Positions 1-5,153 of a stretch of 5,365 nucleotides of DNA are shown here, one piece after another. The notes under the pieces are model-generated. The model had not been told where the DNA came from and did not search any database. It saw only the letters and a list, made by a program, of their open reading frames with translations. The stretch comes from an uncultured Oscillospiraceae bacterium (GTDB lineage: Bacteria; Bacillota; Clostridia; Oscillospirales; Ruminococcaceae), in NCBI GenBank assembly GCA_910578965.1, contig CAJTSP010000159.1, positions 1-5,365 on the forward strand, read 5' to 3'. Each line of letters begins with the position of its first letter. The stretch's first letter is position 1. A program made the position numbers and the translations under genes.

Positions 1-21
1 GGGGTATACAATGTGCTGTAT

Positions 22-80
22 GGTAGAGCATGCGGCTGTTAACCGCAGGGTCGTTGGTTCGAGTCCAACAGGGGGAGCCA
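22..80 (+). pseudogene. tRNA-Asn (GTT) 3' fragment, 5' acceptor strand missing
   Basis: From the D-loop to CCA the fold is perfect. The anticodon stem is 31-35/43-47 with loop CTGTTAA and anticodon GTT at 38-40. The T-stem is 53-57/65-69 with loop TTCGAGT. The 3' acceptor strand AGGGGGA is at 70-76, discriminator G at 77 and encoded CCA at 78-80. The partner strand TCCCCCT should lie just before the D-arm, but the bases there (about 6-12, ATACAAT) cannot pair, and the 5' D-stem strand GCTG (15-18) matches GAGC at only three of four positions. The gene is therefore not intact. The likeliest reading is the 3' end of a tRNA-Asn left at the far junction of an integrated element (att site). The tRNA's terminator follows directly, so the chromosome lies to the right and the element to the left. 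A decayed tRNA pseudogene is the alternative. Confidence 0.75.
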
Positions 81-120
81 AAAAAGCACGCGGCCCTCAA
101 AACGGGCCGCGTGCTTTTTC
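81..120 (+). terminator. Intrinsic terminator of the tRNA-Asn locus
   Basis: A perfect 16-bp stem (81-96 with 104-119) and a 7-nt loop TCAAAAC (97-103). The 3' arm ends in TTTTT and is followed by CTTTCTTCTT. It begins one base after the CCA, so it is the native end of the tRNA transcript. The symmetric A-run and T-run could let it work in both directions. Confidence 0.9.
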
Positions 121-166
121 TTTCTTCTTGGGGATATTCCGAGAAAACGTCTCCTGGGCTGTCGAT

Positions 167-192
167 AAAAAATCCCCGGCCTCGCCGGGGAT
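167..192 (-). terminator. Intrinsic terminator of the yjfB-like gene
   Basis: Nine-base-pair stem (172-180 with 184-192, GC-rich core CCCCGGC) with a 3-nt loop. Read on the minus strand, the stem runs directly into a T-tract (171-167). It lies about 20 nt past the stop of the small minus-strand gene, where its terminator is expected. Confidence 0.85.
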
Positions 193-212
193 AAAAAAGC
201 CCGCGCCATCCA

Positions 213-398
213 TTAGATGTATGTATCAATATGCCCCGGGCCGGGAACCGGCGCTGCCTGTGCCATATCCTCAATTAGGCTCAGGGCCTGTTGCTCCATG
301 CTTTCCATCGAACGCTTCAGCAGCGCGGTGCTACAGGCCGCTTCCATCTGCATTGCGCTCATGCTCATGGCGGCAGAAGCAATTCCGTTTACGTCCAT
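213..398 (-). CDS. yjfB: YjfB family putative motility protein
   Basis: A 61-residue protein starting MDVNGIASAAMSMSAMQMEA. It fits the YjfB family (Pfam 'putative motility protein'): an MD[IV] start, a short amphipathic N-terminal helix rich in Met, Ala and Ser, a central KRSMESMEQQALSLIEDMAQ helix with the conserved K+2-aliphatic/Met and Gln-Gln pattern, and a short tail with Gly then Ile-Asp. The length is typical (about 55-65 residues). The molecular role is unknown; the family occurs in motile Firmicutes and is tied to motility by name and regulation only. The start has a good ribosome site (AAGGAG, 8-nt spacer), and the gene stands alone with its own promoter and terminator. No SigD-type motility promoter is visible; the promoter is of the housekeeping type. 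I recognise the family by pattern, not alignment. Confidence 0.8.
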   Translation of the reverse strand: MDVNGIASAAMSMSAMQMEAACSTALLKRSMESMEQQALSLIEDMAQAAPVPGPGHIDTYI

Positions 399-509
399 AG
401 TGGCTTCTCCTTACGCTGTAAAACTTGCAAAAAACCCTTAGGCGCAACAACGCTCCAGAAACCCGCCCCATTGGGCCGGCCTGCGCCCTTTTGCTTTTTG
501 TACAGCTTT

Positions 510-538
510 ATTATAAAGGATTTTTGGCCGGAATGCAA
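510..538 (-). promoter_or_regulatory. SigA-type promoter for the yjfB-like gene
   Basis: On the minus strand TTGCAT (538-533) is followed after exactly 17 nt by TATAAT (515-510), a perfect -10. The start site would be near 503, giving a leader of about 105 nt. In the leader, GGCGCA and TGCGCC segments could pair over a long loop, but I do not recognise a riboswitch class. Confidence 0.75.
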
Positions 539-614
539 GCAGGGAAAACCCGCTCGGAAACCCTTTTTTGCAAATATGGCAAGCCTCCCTCAAAAAACTT
601 GCGGCAGGGCCAGG

Positions 615-651
615 AAGGAGCGGCTATCCCGGGGGGAAGCCGCTCCTTTTT
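615..651 (+). terminator. Terminator-like hairpin, no visible upstream gene
   Basis: The stem AAGGAGCGGCT (615-625) pairs with 638-648, with a loop of about 12 nt, and is followed by T through 651. Only the plus strand has a good T-tract, yet no plus-strand gene lies between the tRNA remnant and this point. Confidence 0.65.
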
Positions 652-653
652 AT

Positions 654-709
654 GGCAGCACTACCTCAAGGCGAAAGGCCTTTGCCTTAGGGCGGTGCTG
701 CCCCTTTTT
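654..709 (+). terminator. Long hairpin with T-tract
   Basis: GGCAGCAC (654-661) pairs with GTGCTGCC (695-702). Inside it AAGGC (668-672) pairs with GCCTT (684-688) and AAA/TTT closes a GGCC tetraloop (677-680), with small internal irregularities. CC then TTTTT (705-709) follows. The tract suits plus-strand termination. The hairpin could also end the converging cotJ transcript, but the minus side has no T-tract. Confidence 0.6.
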
Positions 710-747
710 GGGGGATGCCGCGCTTTTTTAGGTTGCAGCGCGCAGAT

Positions 748-1368
748 TCAGTCCCCTTCTGCCCTGGACGCGCCGGGGTCGAAGCTGGGGTTAAAAGCGT
801 AAAAGTTGCGGGAATCAAGGGTGGCTTTCAAATTTTCCAGCGCCTCGCCAAACCGCTGGAAATGCACGATCTCACGCTCGCGCAAAAAGCGGATGACATC
901 CTGCACATCCGGGTCGTCCACCAGCCGCAGGATGTTGTCATAGGTGGTGCGGGCCTTCTGCTCGGCAGCCATGTTTTCGTGTAGGTCAGTGATGGCGTCG
1001 CCCTTGCTGGCAAAGCTGATGGCGTTGTAGGGGGTGCCGCCGGCCGCTTGGGGCCAGATGCCGCCGGTGTGGTCCACAAAATAATCCGCCATGCCCTGGG
1101 CCTGGATTTCCTCGGCCGATAGGCCTTTGGTGAGCTGACGCACCATCGCTCCGATCATCTCAAAATGGGCCAGCTCCTCGGTGCCGATGTCGGTGAGCAG
1201 GCCGGCCGCCTGCCGGCTGGGCATCGTGTATCGCTGGCTGAGATAGCGCAGGCTGGCCCCCAGCTCGCCGTCCGGCCCGCCGTACTGGCTGATGATAACC
1301 TTGGCCGCGCGGGCGTCCGGGTTTTTGATGCGGATAGGGTATTCCAGCCGCTTTTCGTAGTTCCACAT
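748..1368 (-). CDS. cotJC: Spore coat protein CotJC (manganese catalase family)
   Basis: A 206-residue protein starting MWNYEKRLEYPIRI, the usual CotJC opening. It is a ferritin-like four-helix protein of the manganese catalase family. The expected dimanganese ligands are all visible: Glu35 (DGELGAS), Glu65 and His68 (TEELAHFE), Glu136 (AAEQKAR) and His169 (REIVHFQRF). It should therefore be able to disproportionate hydrogen peroxide, although CotJC is best known as a spore coat component. It is slightly longer than the usual ~190 residues, with an extra C-terminal tail. The start follows the CotJAB stop by 3 nt and has GGAGG with an 8-nt spacer that contains the upstream TGA, so the two genes are probably translationally coupled in one operon. 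Confidence 0.93.
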   Translation of the reverse strand: MWNYEKRLEYPIRIKNPDARAAKVIISQYGGPDGELGASLRYLSQRYTMPSRQAAGLLTDIGTEELAHFEMIGAMVRQLTKGLSAEEIQAQGMADYFVDHTGGIWPQAAGGTPYNAISFASKGDAITDLHENMAAEQKARTTYDNILRLVDDPDVQDVIRFLREREIVHFQRFGEALENLKATLDSRNFYAFNPSFDPGASRAEGD

Positions 1369-1371
1369 AGC

Positions 1372-1734
1372 TCATTCCTCCTCGTTCTGCCAGGGCAGCG
1401 GGGCCGCGGCCCAATCCCAGGGGCCGTTTTCCTGCATGCAGGGCGGGTTTTGGCCAAGCTGCTCCGCAATGCGGGCGGCAAGATGCCGGTAGCTGGCCCG
1501 TGCGGCCTCGTCGGCGGGGTGGGTGTCCAAGAAAAGGCGCAGCTCATACAGCGCGAACTGCATGGCGCCAAGGGTACAGGGCGGGTTTTGCGGCGCAAGA
1601 GGGCAGCCGCCCGGTACGGCGGTAAAGGGCAGCTCAAGCTCGGCAAAAATGGTGCCGCGCGGCCAGCCCTCGGCCGGGTTATAAACGCCCCGGAACGTCT
1701 GCATCGGCACGCTGGCAATCGCAAGTTGTAACAT
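1372..1734 (-). CDS. cotJAB: CotJA-CotJB fusion spore coat protein
   Basis: A 120-residue protein carrying in one frame two coat proteins that are normally separate. Residues 1-40 match CotJA (GWPRGTIFAELELPF at 23-37). Residues 58-120 match CotJB (ALYELRLFLDTHPADEAA at 61-78, then WDW at 106-108 and LPW at 113-115). A Pro/Cys-containing linker of about 17 residues joins them (Cys44, Cys53). In Bacillus CotJA, CotJB and CotJC form one operon and assemble into the coat. An internal ATG at Met58 (1563-1561) could start CotJB alone, but no Shine-Dalgarno precedes it, so a true fusion is favoured. I chose the start at 1734 because AAAGGAG lies 11 nt upstream; the open frame continues to 1872, but that part covers the promoter and the leader hairpin. 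A base-call error merging two genes cannot be excluded. Confidence 0.85.
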   Translation of the reverse strand: MLQLAIASVPMQTFRGVYNPAEGWPRGTIFAELELPFTAVPGGCPLAPQNPPCTLGAMQFALYELRLFLDTHPADEAARASYRHLAARIAEQLGQNPPCMQENGPWDWAAAPLPWQNEEE

Positions 1735-1745
1735 GGATGGTTCTT

Positions 1746-1752
1746 CTCCTTT
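1746..1752 (-). promoter_or_regulatory. Ribosome binding site deciding the CotJAB start
   Basis: AAAGGAG on the minus strand, 11 nt before the ATG at 1734-1732. The spacer is somewhat long, but no other start nearby has a site. Confidence 0.7.
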
Positions 1753-1762
1753 CCTGATGGCG

Positions 1763-1784
1763 GGGCGGCCGGATGCAGCCGCCC
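1763..1784 (-). other. Leader hairpin at the 5' end of the cotJ mRNA
   Basis: A 7-bp GC-only stem (GGGCGGC 1763-1769 with GCCGCCC 1778-1784) and an 8-nt loop. It starts at or within a base or two of the transcript start predicted from the -10 element. A stem at the very 5' end can protect mRNA from decay. Confidence 0.5.
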
Positions 1785-1791
1785 GTACCCC

Positions 1792-1799
1792 ATCGTATG
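1792..1799 (-). promoter_or_regulatory. Mother-cell sigma factor -10 element (SigE/SigK type)
   Basis: CATACGAT on the minus strand matches the SigE -10 form and the CATA core of SigK. No ATA-type SigE -35 is visible. A cACc 16 nt upstream fits the loose SigK -35. The cotJ operon of Bacillus is under SigE, so the position fits; which factor acts here is not decided. Confidence 0.55.
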
Positions 1800-1866
1800 T
1801 GTTGCCAGGCCGTGGGGTGCCCCAGAGCAAAAAAGCCCCCGGCCGGCCGCCTTTCCCGGCGCATCC

Positions 1867-1888
1867 CACCAACCGGTTTTTGTTGGTG
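1867..1888. other. Small inverted repeat between the divergent promoters
   Basis: CACCAAC (1867-1873) and GTTGGTG (1882-1888) with an 8-nt loop. It sits between the cotJ promoter and the flavodoxin promoter. It could be an operator or a weak transcription barrier; nothing decides. Confidence 0.3.
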
Positions 1889-1961
1889 TTTGAAAAAGCG
1901 GTTCCACTTTGCAGGGCTTATCCATATCTGAATGCTATAAAATATTATTCAATATAGATAT

Positions 1962-1990
1962 TTGCTATTTTGGCCCGGCCGGTATACAAT
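1962..1990 (+). promoter_or_regulatory. SigA-type promoter of the flavodoxin operon
   Basis: TTGCTA (1962-1967), a 17-nt spacer, then TACAAT (1985-1990, within TATACAAT). An A/T-rich tract (about 1931-1962) precedes it and could act as an UP element. The start site near 1997 leaves a short leader before the ATG at 2021. Confidence 0.7.
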
Positions 1991-2020
1991 TCCCTCAAAC
2001 AGAACAAAGGAGACATTTTT

Positions 2021-2500
2021 ATGGGCAAGCAATTAGTCGCATATTTTTCGGCCAGCGGGGTCACGGCCGCCGTGGCCAAAACGCTGGCCGAAGCGGCCGG
2101 CGCTGACCTTTACGAAATCCGGCCGCAAACGCCCTATACCCGCGCGGACCTGGACTGGCAGGATAAAAACTCCCGCAGCAGCGTGGAGATGCGGGACAAG
2201 GCATTCCGCCCGTCGCTGGCCGGCCCGGATGCCCCTGTGGAGGGCTGCGATACCCTCTTTTTGGGCTTTCCCATCTGGTGGTACACCGCCCCCACCATCA
2301 TCAACACCTTTTTGGAACGCTATGATTTCACCGGCAAAACCATCATCCTGTTTGCCACCTCCGGCGGCAGCGGTTTCGGTAAGGCCGCCACGGATCTTGA
2401 GGCCAGCGCCCCCGGCGCGGTGATCCGGGAGGGCGGGCTGCTGAACGGACGACAGACCAAGGAGACGCTTGCCGCCTGGGCGGCCCGCCTGCTGGGATAA
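2021..2500 (+). CDS. Flavodoxin (Flavodoxin_4 type), cytoplasmic
   Basis: A 159-residue single-domain flavodoxin, an FMN-binding low-potential electron carrier. After the first strand (QLVAYFS, 4-10) comes the phosphate-binding loop SASGVTA (10-16). The family stretch with the pattern YEI-P-PYT-ADLDW-D--SRSSVEM lies at 31-57. The flavin-site loop GFPIWWYTAP is at 82-91 and ATSGGSG is at 112-118. These match the Flavodoxin_4 group common in Clostridia. Some members are annotated as flavodoxin or NAD(P)H quinone reductase-like; the redox partner is unknown. The start has AAAGGAG with an 8-nt spacer; the frame's earlier TTG at 1970 lies within the promoter. It is the first gene of a two-gene operon with a lipoprotein paralogue 14 nt downstream. 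Confidence 0.9.
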   Translation: MGKQLVAYFSASGVTAAVAKTLAEAAGADLYEIRPQTPYTRADLDWQDKNSRSSVEMRDKAFRPSLAGPDAPVEGCDTLFLGFPIWWYTAPTIINTFLERYDFTGKTIILFATSGGSGFGKAATDLEASAPGAVIREGGLLNGRQTKETLAAWAARLLG

Positions 2501-2506
2501 GGGGGG
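2499..2506 (+). promoter_or_regulatory. Ribosome binding site deciding the lipoprotein start
   Basis: AAGGGGGG, which shares its first two bases with the stop codon of the upstream flavodoxin, sits 8 nt before ATG 2515. An in-frame GTG at 2506 would overlap the site itself and is rejected as start. Confidence 0.75.
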
Positions 2507-2514
2507 TGCGCCGG

Positions 2515-3207
2515 ATGAAACGGATCGTTTGCCTTTTTTGGGCCTTGACCCTTTCGTTCACCCTCGCCGCTTGTGGCGGGCCTGGGCGGGGAGACGCCAG
2601 CCCCGCCCCCGTGCCAGGCAGCGAGGCGTCCTCCTTCGCGGTATCGCAGGCGTTTCCGGCAAGCCGGCCGGCGCCTGCCGCGCCGCCAAAGGAAGAGGAC
2701 GCCCCAGAACCGGACGGCGGCGGGCGGCGAATTCTCATTGCCTATTTTTCCGCTACCAACAACACCGAAAATATCGCAAATCATTTGCAGGGGTTCTTGG
2801 ACGCCGACCTCTACGAGATTCTGCCCGAAACGCCCTATACCGCCGAGGACCTGGATTACAACGACCCTGAAAGCCGTTCCAGCCGGGAGATGGACGACCC
2901 CGACGCCCGGCCCGCCATTTCCGGCGGGGTAGAGAAGATAGAGCAGTACGAGGTCATCTTTTTGGGCTATCCTATCTGGTGGGGCGAGGCTCCGAAGATC
3001 ATCCATACATTTCTGGAAAGCTATGATTTTACCGGCAAAACCATTGTGCCCTTCTGCACCTCCGCCAGCAGCCCGCTGGGCTCCAGCGCCGTAAAATTGC
3101 AGGAGCTGGCCGGCGGCGCAAGCTGGTTGGAGGGGCGGCGGTTTGCCGGCGGGGATGCCGCCGCACAGGTGCAGGCCTGGGTGGACAGCCTTGATTTGAA
3201 CGGGTGA
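2515..3207 (+). CDS. Flavodoxin-domain lipoprotein
   Basis: A 230-residue protein. Residues 1-19 are a Sec-type lipoprotein signal peptide (MKR, then a hydrophobic core) ending in the lipobox LAAC with Cys20; there is no twin-arginine motif. Residues 21-71 are a Pro/Ala/Gly-rich spacer. Residues 73-230 are a complete Flavodoxin_4 domain: phosphate loop SATNNT at 79-84 (usually SATGNT), LYEILPETPYTAEDLDYND at 99-117, SRSSREM at 120-126, flavin loop GYPIWWGEAPKII at 151-163 and DFTGKTIVPFCTSAS at 171-185. It should be anchored on the outer face of the membrane and carry FMN there. It is a paralogue of the upstream gene; a 24-nt segment (2320-2343 and 3021-3044) differs at one base. It is probably co-transcribed with its cytoplasmic partner. 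Its electron donor and its route of flavin loading are not visible. Confidence 0.9.
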   Translation: MKRIVCLFWALTLSFTLAACGGPGRGDASPAPVPGSEASSFAVSQAFPASRPAPAAPPKEEDAPEPDGGGRRILIAYFSATNNTENIANHLQGFLDADLYEILPETPYTAEDLDYNDPESRSSREMDDPDARPAISGGVEKIEQYEVIFLGYPIWWGEAPKIIHTFLESYDFTGKTIVPFCTSASSPLGSSAVKLQELAGGASWLEGRRFAGGDAAAQVQAWVDSLDLNG

Positions 3208-3225
3208 GCTGATGCGGGCAAAGCA

Positions 3226-3261
3226 GCCCCCGGCCGCCCTGAAAACCGGGCGGCCGGGGGC
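3226..3261. terminator. GC-rich hairpin between convergent genes
   Basis: A perfect 14-bp stem (GCCCCCGGCCGCCC, 3226-3239, with 3248-3261) and an 8-nt loop, 18 nt after the flavodoxin lipoprotein stop. Its position suits a terminator, but the plus side is followed by an A-run, not a T-run, and the minus side has only TTT a few bases away. It may stop polymerase weakly or block exonucleases. Confidence 0.55.
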
Positions 3262-3288
3262 CGAAAAAAGGGGATCGCACCGCTTGAC

Positions 3289-3306
3289 AAAAGGGAATCT
3301 GTTCCC
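3289..3306 (-). terminator. Probable terminator of the amt-P-II gene
   Basis: On the minus strand GGGAA (3306-3302) pairs with TTCCC (3297-3293) around a 4-nt loop and is followed by TTTT (3292-3289). A second small hairpin, CCAGGC/GCCTGG at 3312-3326, lies just before it. It sits 45 nt past the stop codon. The stem is short, so confidence is moderate. Confidence 0.5.
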
Positions 3307-3350
3307 CCTTGCCAGGCGACGCCTGGGAGGCTTTATAAATGGCCCCGGGT

Positions 3351-5060
3351 TCAGGGCTCGAGGTCCTGCAAGGCGTCGTAGTTTTCCTCGCCGGTGCGCA
3401 CCTTGACCACCCGCGCCACGTCGTAGACAAAGATCTTGCCGTCCCCGATGTGGCCGGTGTAGAGCGCCTGTTTGGCGGCGTCCACCACCTGCTGCACACT
3501 GAGCTTGCTGATGACCACCTCCACCTTGATCTTGGGCAGGAGGTTGACGTCCATCTCGACCCCGCGGTAGAATTCGCCCGCGCCCTTTTGCAGGCCGCAG
3601 CCCATCACCTGGGTGACCGTCATGCCCGAGACGCCCAGCGCGTTGAGGGCCTTTTTGAGCGGCTCAAAGCGGTTTTTGCGCAAAAGGATGACCACCTTGT
3701 GCATGGCGGGGGCCGCCGGGCCGGCCTGCACGGCCGGCACCGCCGCCGTCTGCACCACCGGCACCGCCGCGTCCCGGGCCGCGCCGGTGGCCTCGGCGTA
3801 GTGCTCGGCCCCGATGCTGGTGTTCTCGTTGGCGGTAAGCACCGGCATAAAGTCGGCATACGAGGAGACAAGGCCGTGTTCGTGCACGTCCAGGCCGTCC
3901 AGCTCCTCCTGCTCGGTGACCCGCAGGCCCACCGTCTTTTTGATGAGGGTAAAGATGACCAGCATCATCACCAGCACCCAGGCGGCCACCGAGGCCACCC
4001 CCAGGCACTGCACCCCAAAAAAGCCGAAGCCGTGGCCGTAGAAGGCCCCCTGATCCACCGAGAGCAGGCCGGTGAGCAGGGTGCCGGCGGCGCCGCAGAC
4101 CCCGTGCACGCTGATGGCGCCCACCGGGTCGTCGATCCTGGCGGCCTTATCGAAAAACTCGACCGAGAGCACCACCAGCACCCCGGCCGCAATGCCGATG
4201 ACCGCCGCGCCCACCGGGCTGACCAGGTCGCACCCGGCCGTGATGGCCACAAGGCCGGCCAGCGAGCCGTTGAGGCTCATCGAGACGTCCGGCTTTTTGT
4301 ACCGCACCCAGGTGAACGCCATGGTCACGCAGGTGGCCACCGCCGCCGCCAGGTTGGTGTTGACAAAGATGAGGGAGGCCGAGACGATGGCCTCGTCGCC
4401 GGTCATCGAGACGGTGGAGCAGCCGTTGAAGCCGAACCAGCAGAACCAGAGGATAAAGCAGCCCAAAGCGGCCAGGGTAAGGCTGTGGCCGGGAATGGCG
4501 TTGGGTTTGCCCTCCGACGTGTATTTGCCGATGCGGGGACCGAGGATAGCCGCGCCCACCGCGGCGGCTACCCCGCCCACCATGTGCACGGCGGTGGAGC
4601 CGGCAAAATCATGGAAGCCCAACTGGGCCAGCCAGCCGCCGCCCCAGATCCAGTGGCCCGAGATGGGGTAGACCAGCAGGCTGATGAGCCCGCTGTACAG
4701 GCAGTAGGCGCTGAACTTGGTGCGCTCGGCCATGGCCCCCGAGACGATGGTGGCCGCGGTGGCGCAAAAGACGGTTTGGAAGATGACAAAGGCCCAACTG
4801 GGGTAGCTGGCGCCGTAATCGCCCTGGATAAAGGGGTCCAGCCCGCCGATGAGCGGGCCGCTGCCCGCAAACATCAGCCCAAAGCCCACGATCCAGAAGC
4901 AGGGGGTGCCGATGCAGAAATCCATGAGGTTTTTCATGATGATGTTGCCCGCGTTTTTGGCCCGGGTGAGGCCGGTTTCCACCATGGCAAAACCCGCCTG
5001 CATAAAAAATACCAGCGCCGCGCCCAGCAGCACCCAGATGGTATCGACCGATGAGTACAT
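3351..5060 (-). CDS. amt: Ammonium channel (Amt) with fused C-terminal P-II domain
   Basis: A 569-residue fusion. Residues 1 to about 378 form an Amt/Rh-type ammonium channel with eleven predicted membrane segments. The pore residues are present: the twin histidines His159 (STAVHMVGG) and His319 (ISVHGVCGAAGT), Asp151 (DFAGS), the phenylalanine gate (Phe98 and Phe209 in WFGFN) and AERTKFSA at 111-118. The cytoplasmic C-terminal region GLRVTEQEELDGLDVHEHG (378-396), through which P-II acts on AmtB, is intact. A Pro/Ala/Val-rich linker (about 402-452) leads to a P-II domain (453-569) with a T-loop (QKGAGEFYRG) and the ATP-site signature TGHIGDGKIFVYDV (535-548). The uridylylation-site Tyr51 of E. 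coli GlnB corresponds to Met503, so this modification is unlikely. The start at 5060 is chosen over 5246 because AGGAGGG lies 7 nt upstream and the N-terminal extension would cover the leader and part of the promoter. Confidence 0.95.
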   Translation of the reverse strand: MYSSVDTIWVLLGAALVFFMQAGFAMVETGLTRAKNAGNIIMKNLMDFCIGTPCFWIVGFGLMFAGSGPLIGGLDPFIQGDYGASYPSWAFVIFQTVFCATAATIVSGAMAERTKFSAYCLYSGLISLLVYPISGHWIWGGGWLAQLGFHDFAGSTAVHMVGGVAAAVGAAILGPRIGKYTSEGKPNAIPGHSLTLAALGCFILWFCWFGFNGCSTVSMTGDEAIVSASLIFVNTNLAAAVATCVTMAFTWVRYKKPDVSMSLNGSLAGLVAITAGCDLVSPVGAAVIGIAAGVLVVLSVEFFDKAARIDDPVGAISVHGVCGAAGTLLTGLLSVDQGAFYGHGFGFFGVQCLGVASVAAWVLVMMLVIFTLIKKTVGLRVTEQEELDGLDVHEHGLVSSYADFMPVLTANENTSIGAEHYAEATGAARDAAVPVVQTAAVPAVQAGPAAPAMHKVVILLRKNRFEPLKKALNALGVSGMTVTQVMGCGLQKGAGEFYRGVEMDVNLLPKIKVEVVISKLSVQQVVDAAKQALYTGHIGDGKIFVYDVARVVKVRTGEENYDALQDLEP

Positions 5061-5067
5061 TTCCGTT

Positions 5068-5074
5068 CCCTCCT
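5068..5074 (-). promoter_or_regulatory. Ribosome binding site deciding the amt start
   Basis: AGGAGGG on the minus strand, 7 nt before ATG 5060. It fixes the start at MYSSVDTIW, which begins directly at the first membrane segment as in Gram-positive Amt proteins without a signal peptide. Confidence 0.85.
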
Positions 5075-5083
5075 CGCAAGATG

Positions 5084-5123
5084 AAAGACGCCGGGGCGCA
5101 TAAGACGGCCGCGTCCTTGCGGC
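5084..5123 (-). promoter_or_regulatory. Second AxxGxx hexaloop hairpin overlapping a weak terminator-like stem
   Basis: In the amt leader RNA, GCCGC (5123-5119) and GCGGC (5112-5108) close a six-base loop AAGGAC with A first and G fourth. The same AAGGACGC (5118-5111) can instead pair over 8 bp with GCGUCUUU (5091-5084). The two folds exclude each other. The U-tract after the second fold is poor (UUU, then CAUCUU), so it is a weak terminator at best, and it ends about 10 nt before the ribosome site. Confidence 0.45.
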
Positions 5124-5153
5124 AGGCCCCATGGCTCCGGCTTTCGCATCCCG

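Larger units (their letters stand above)
411..747. other. Gene-free stretch between yjfB-like gene and cotJC
   Basis: Open frames here are short, lack ribosome sites and show no family features. The stretch holds the leader and promoter of the yjfB-like gene and two plus-facing hairpins with T-tracts. Part of it (564-570 with 591-597, TTTTTTG/CAAAAAA, and 579-583 with 598-602) can also fold. I see no minus-facing terminator of usual form for the cotJ operon; the hairpins here may serve that role without a T-tract. Confidence 0.6.

Noticed and set aside
1..80. A complete tRNA-Asn gene
   Set aside because: The 5' acceptor strand complementary to AGGGGGA is not present; only about 59 bases fit the tRNA.
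399..540. SigD (motility) promoter for the yjfB-like gene
   Set aside because: No GCCGATAT-like -10 was found; a clean TTGCAT-17-TATAAT housekeeping promoter explains expression.
1829..1860. Minus-strand terminator with CTTTTTTG tract upstream of cotJ
   Set aside because: The hairpin before the T-run is irregular and no minus-strand gene lies upstream that it could terminate.
1155..1925. Minus-strand open frame of 256 codons over the cotJ operon
   Set aside because: Arg/Pro/Cys-rich composition typical of a wrong frame in GC-rich DNA; it overlaps CotJAB and CotJC, which have clear family motifs.
2320..3006. Minus-strand open frame of 228 codons over the flavodoxins
   Set aside because: It is antisense to two well-supported flavodoxin genes and has no motif or ribosome site.
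3339..5054. Long plus-strand open frame (571 codons) opposite the amt gene
   Set aside because: It is an antisense shadow: His/Gly/Asp-rich composition with no family features, no ribosome site, and lying almost wholly over the Amt-P-II coding region.
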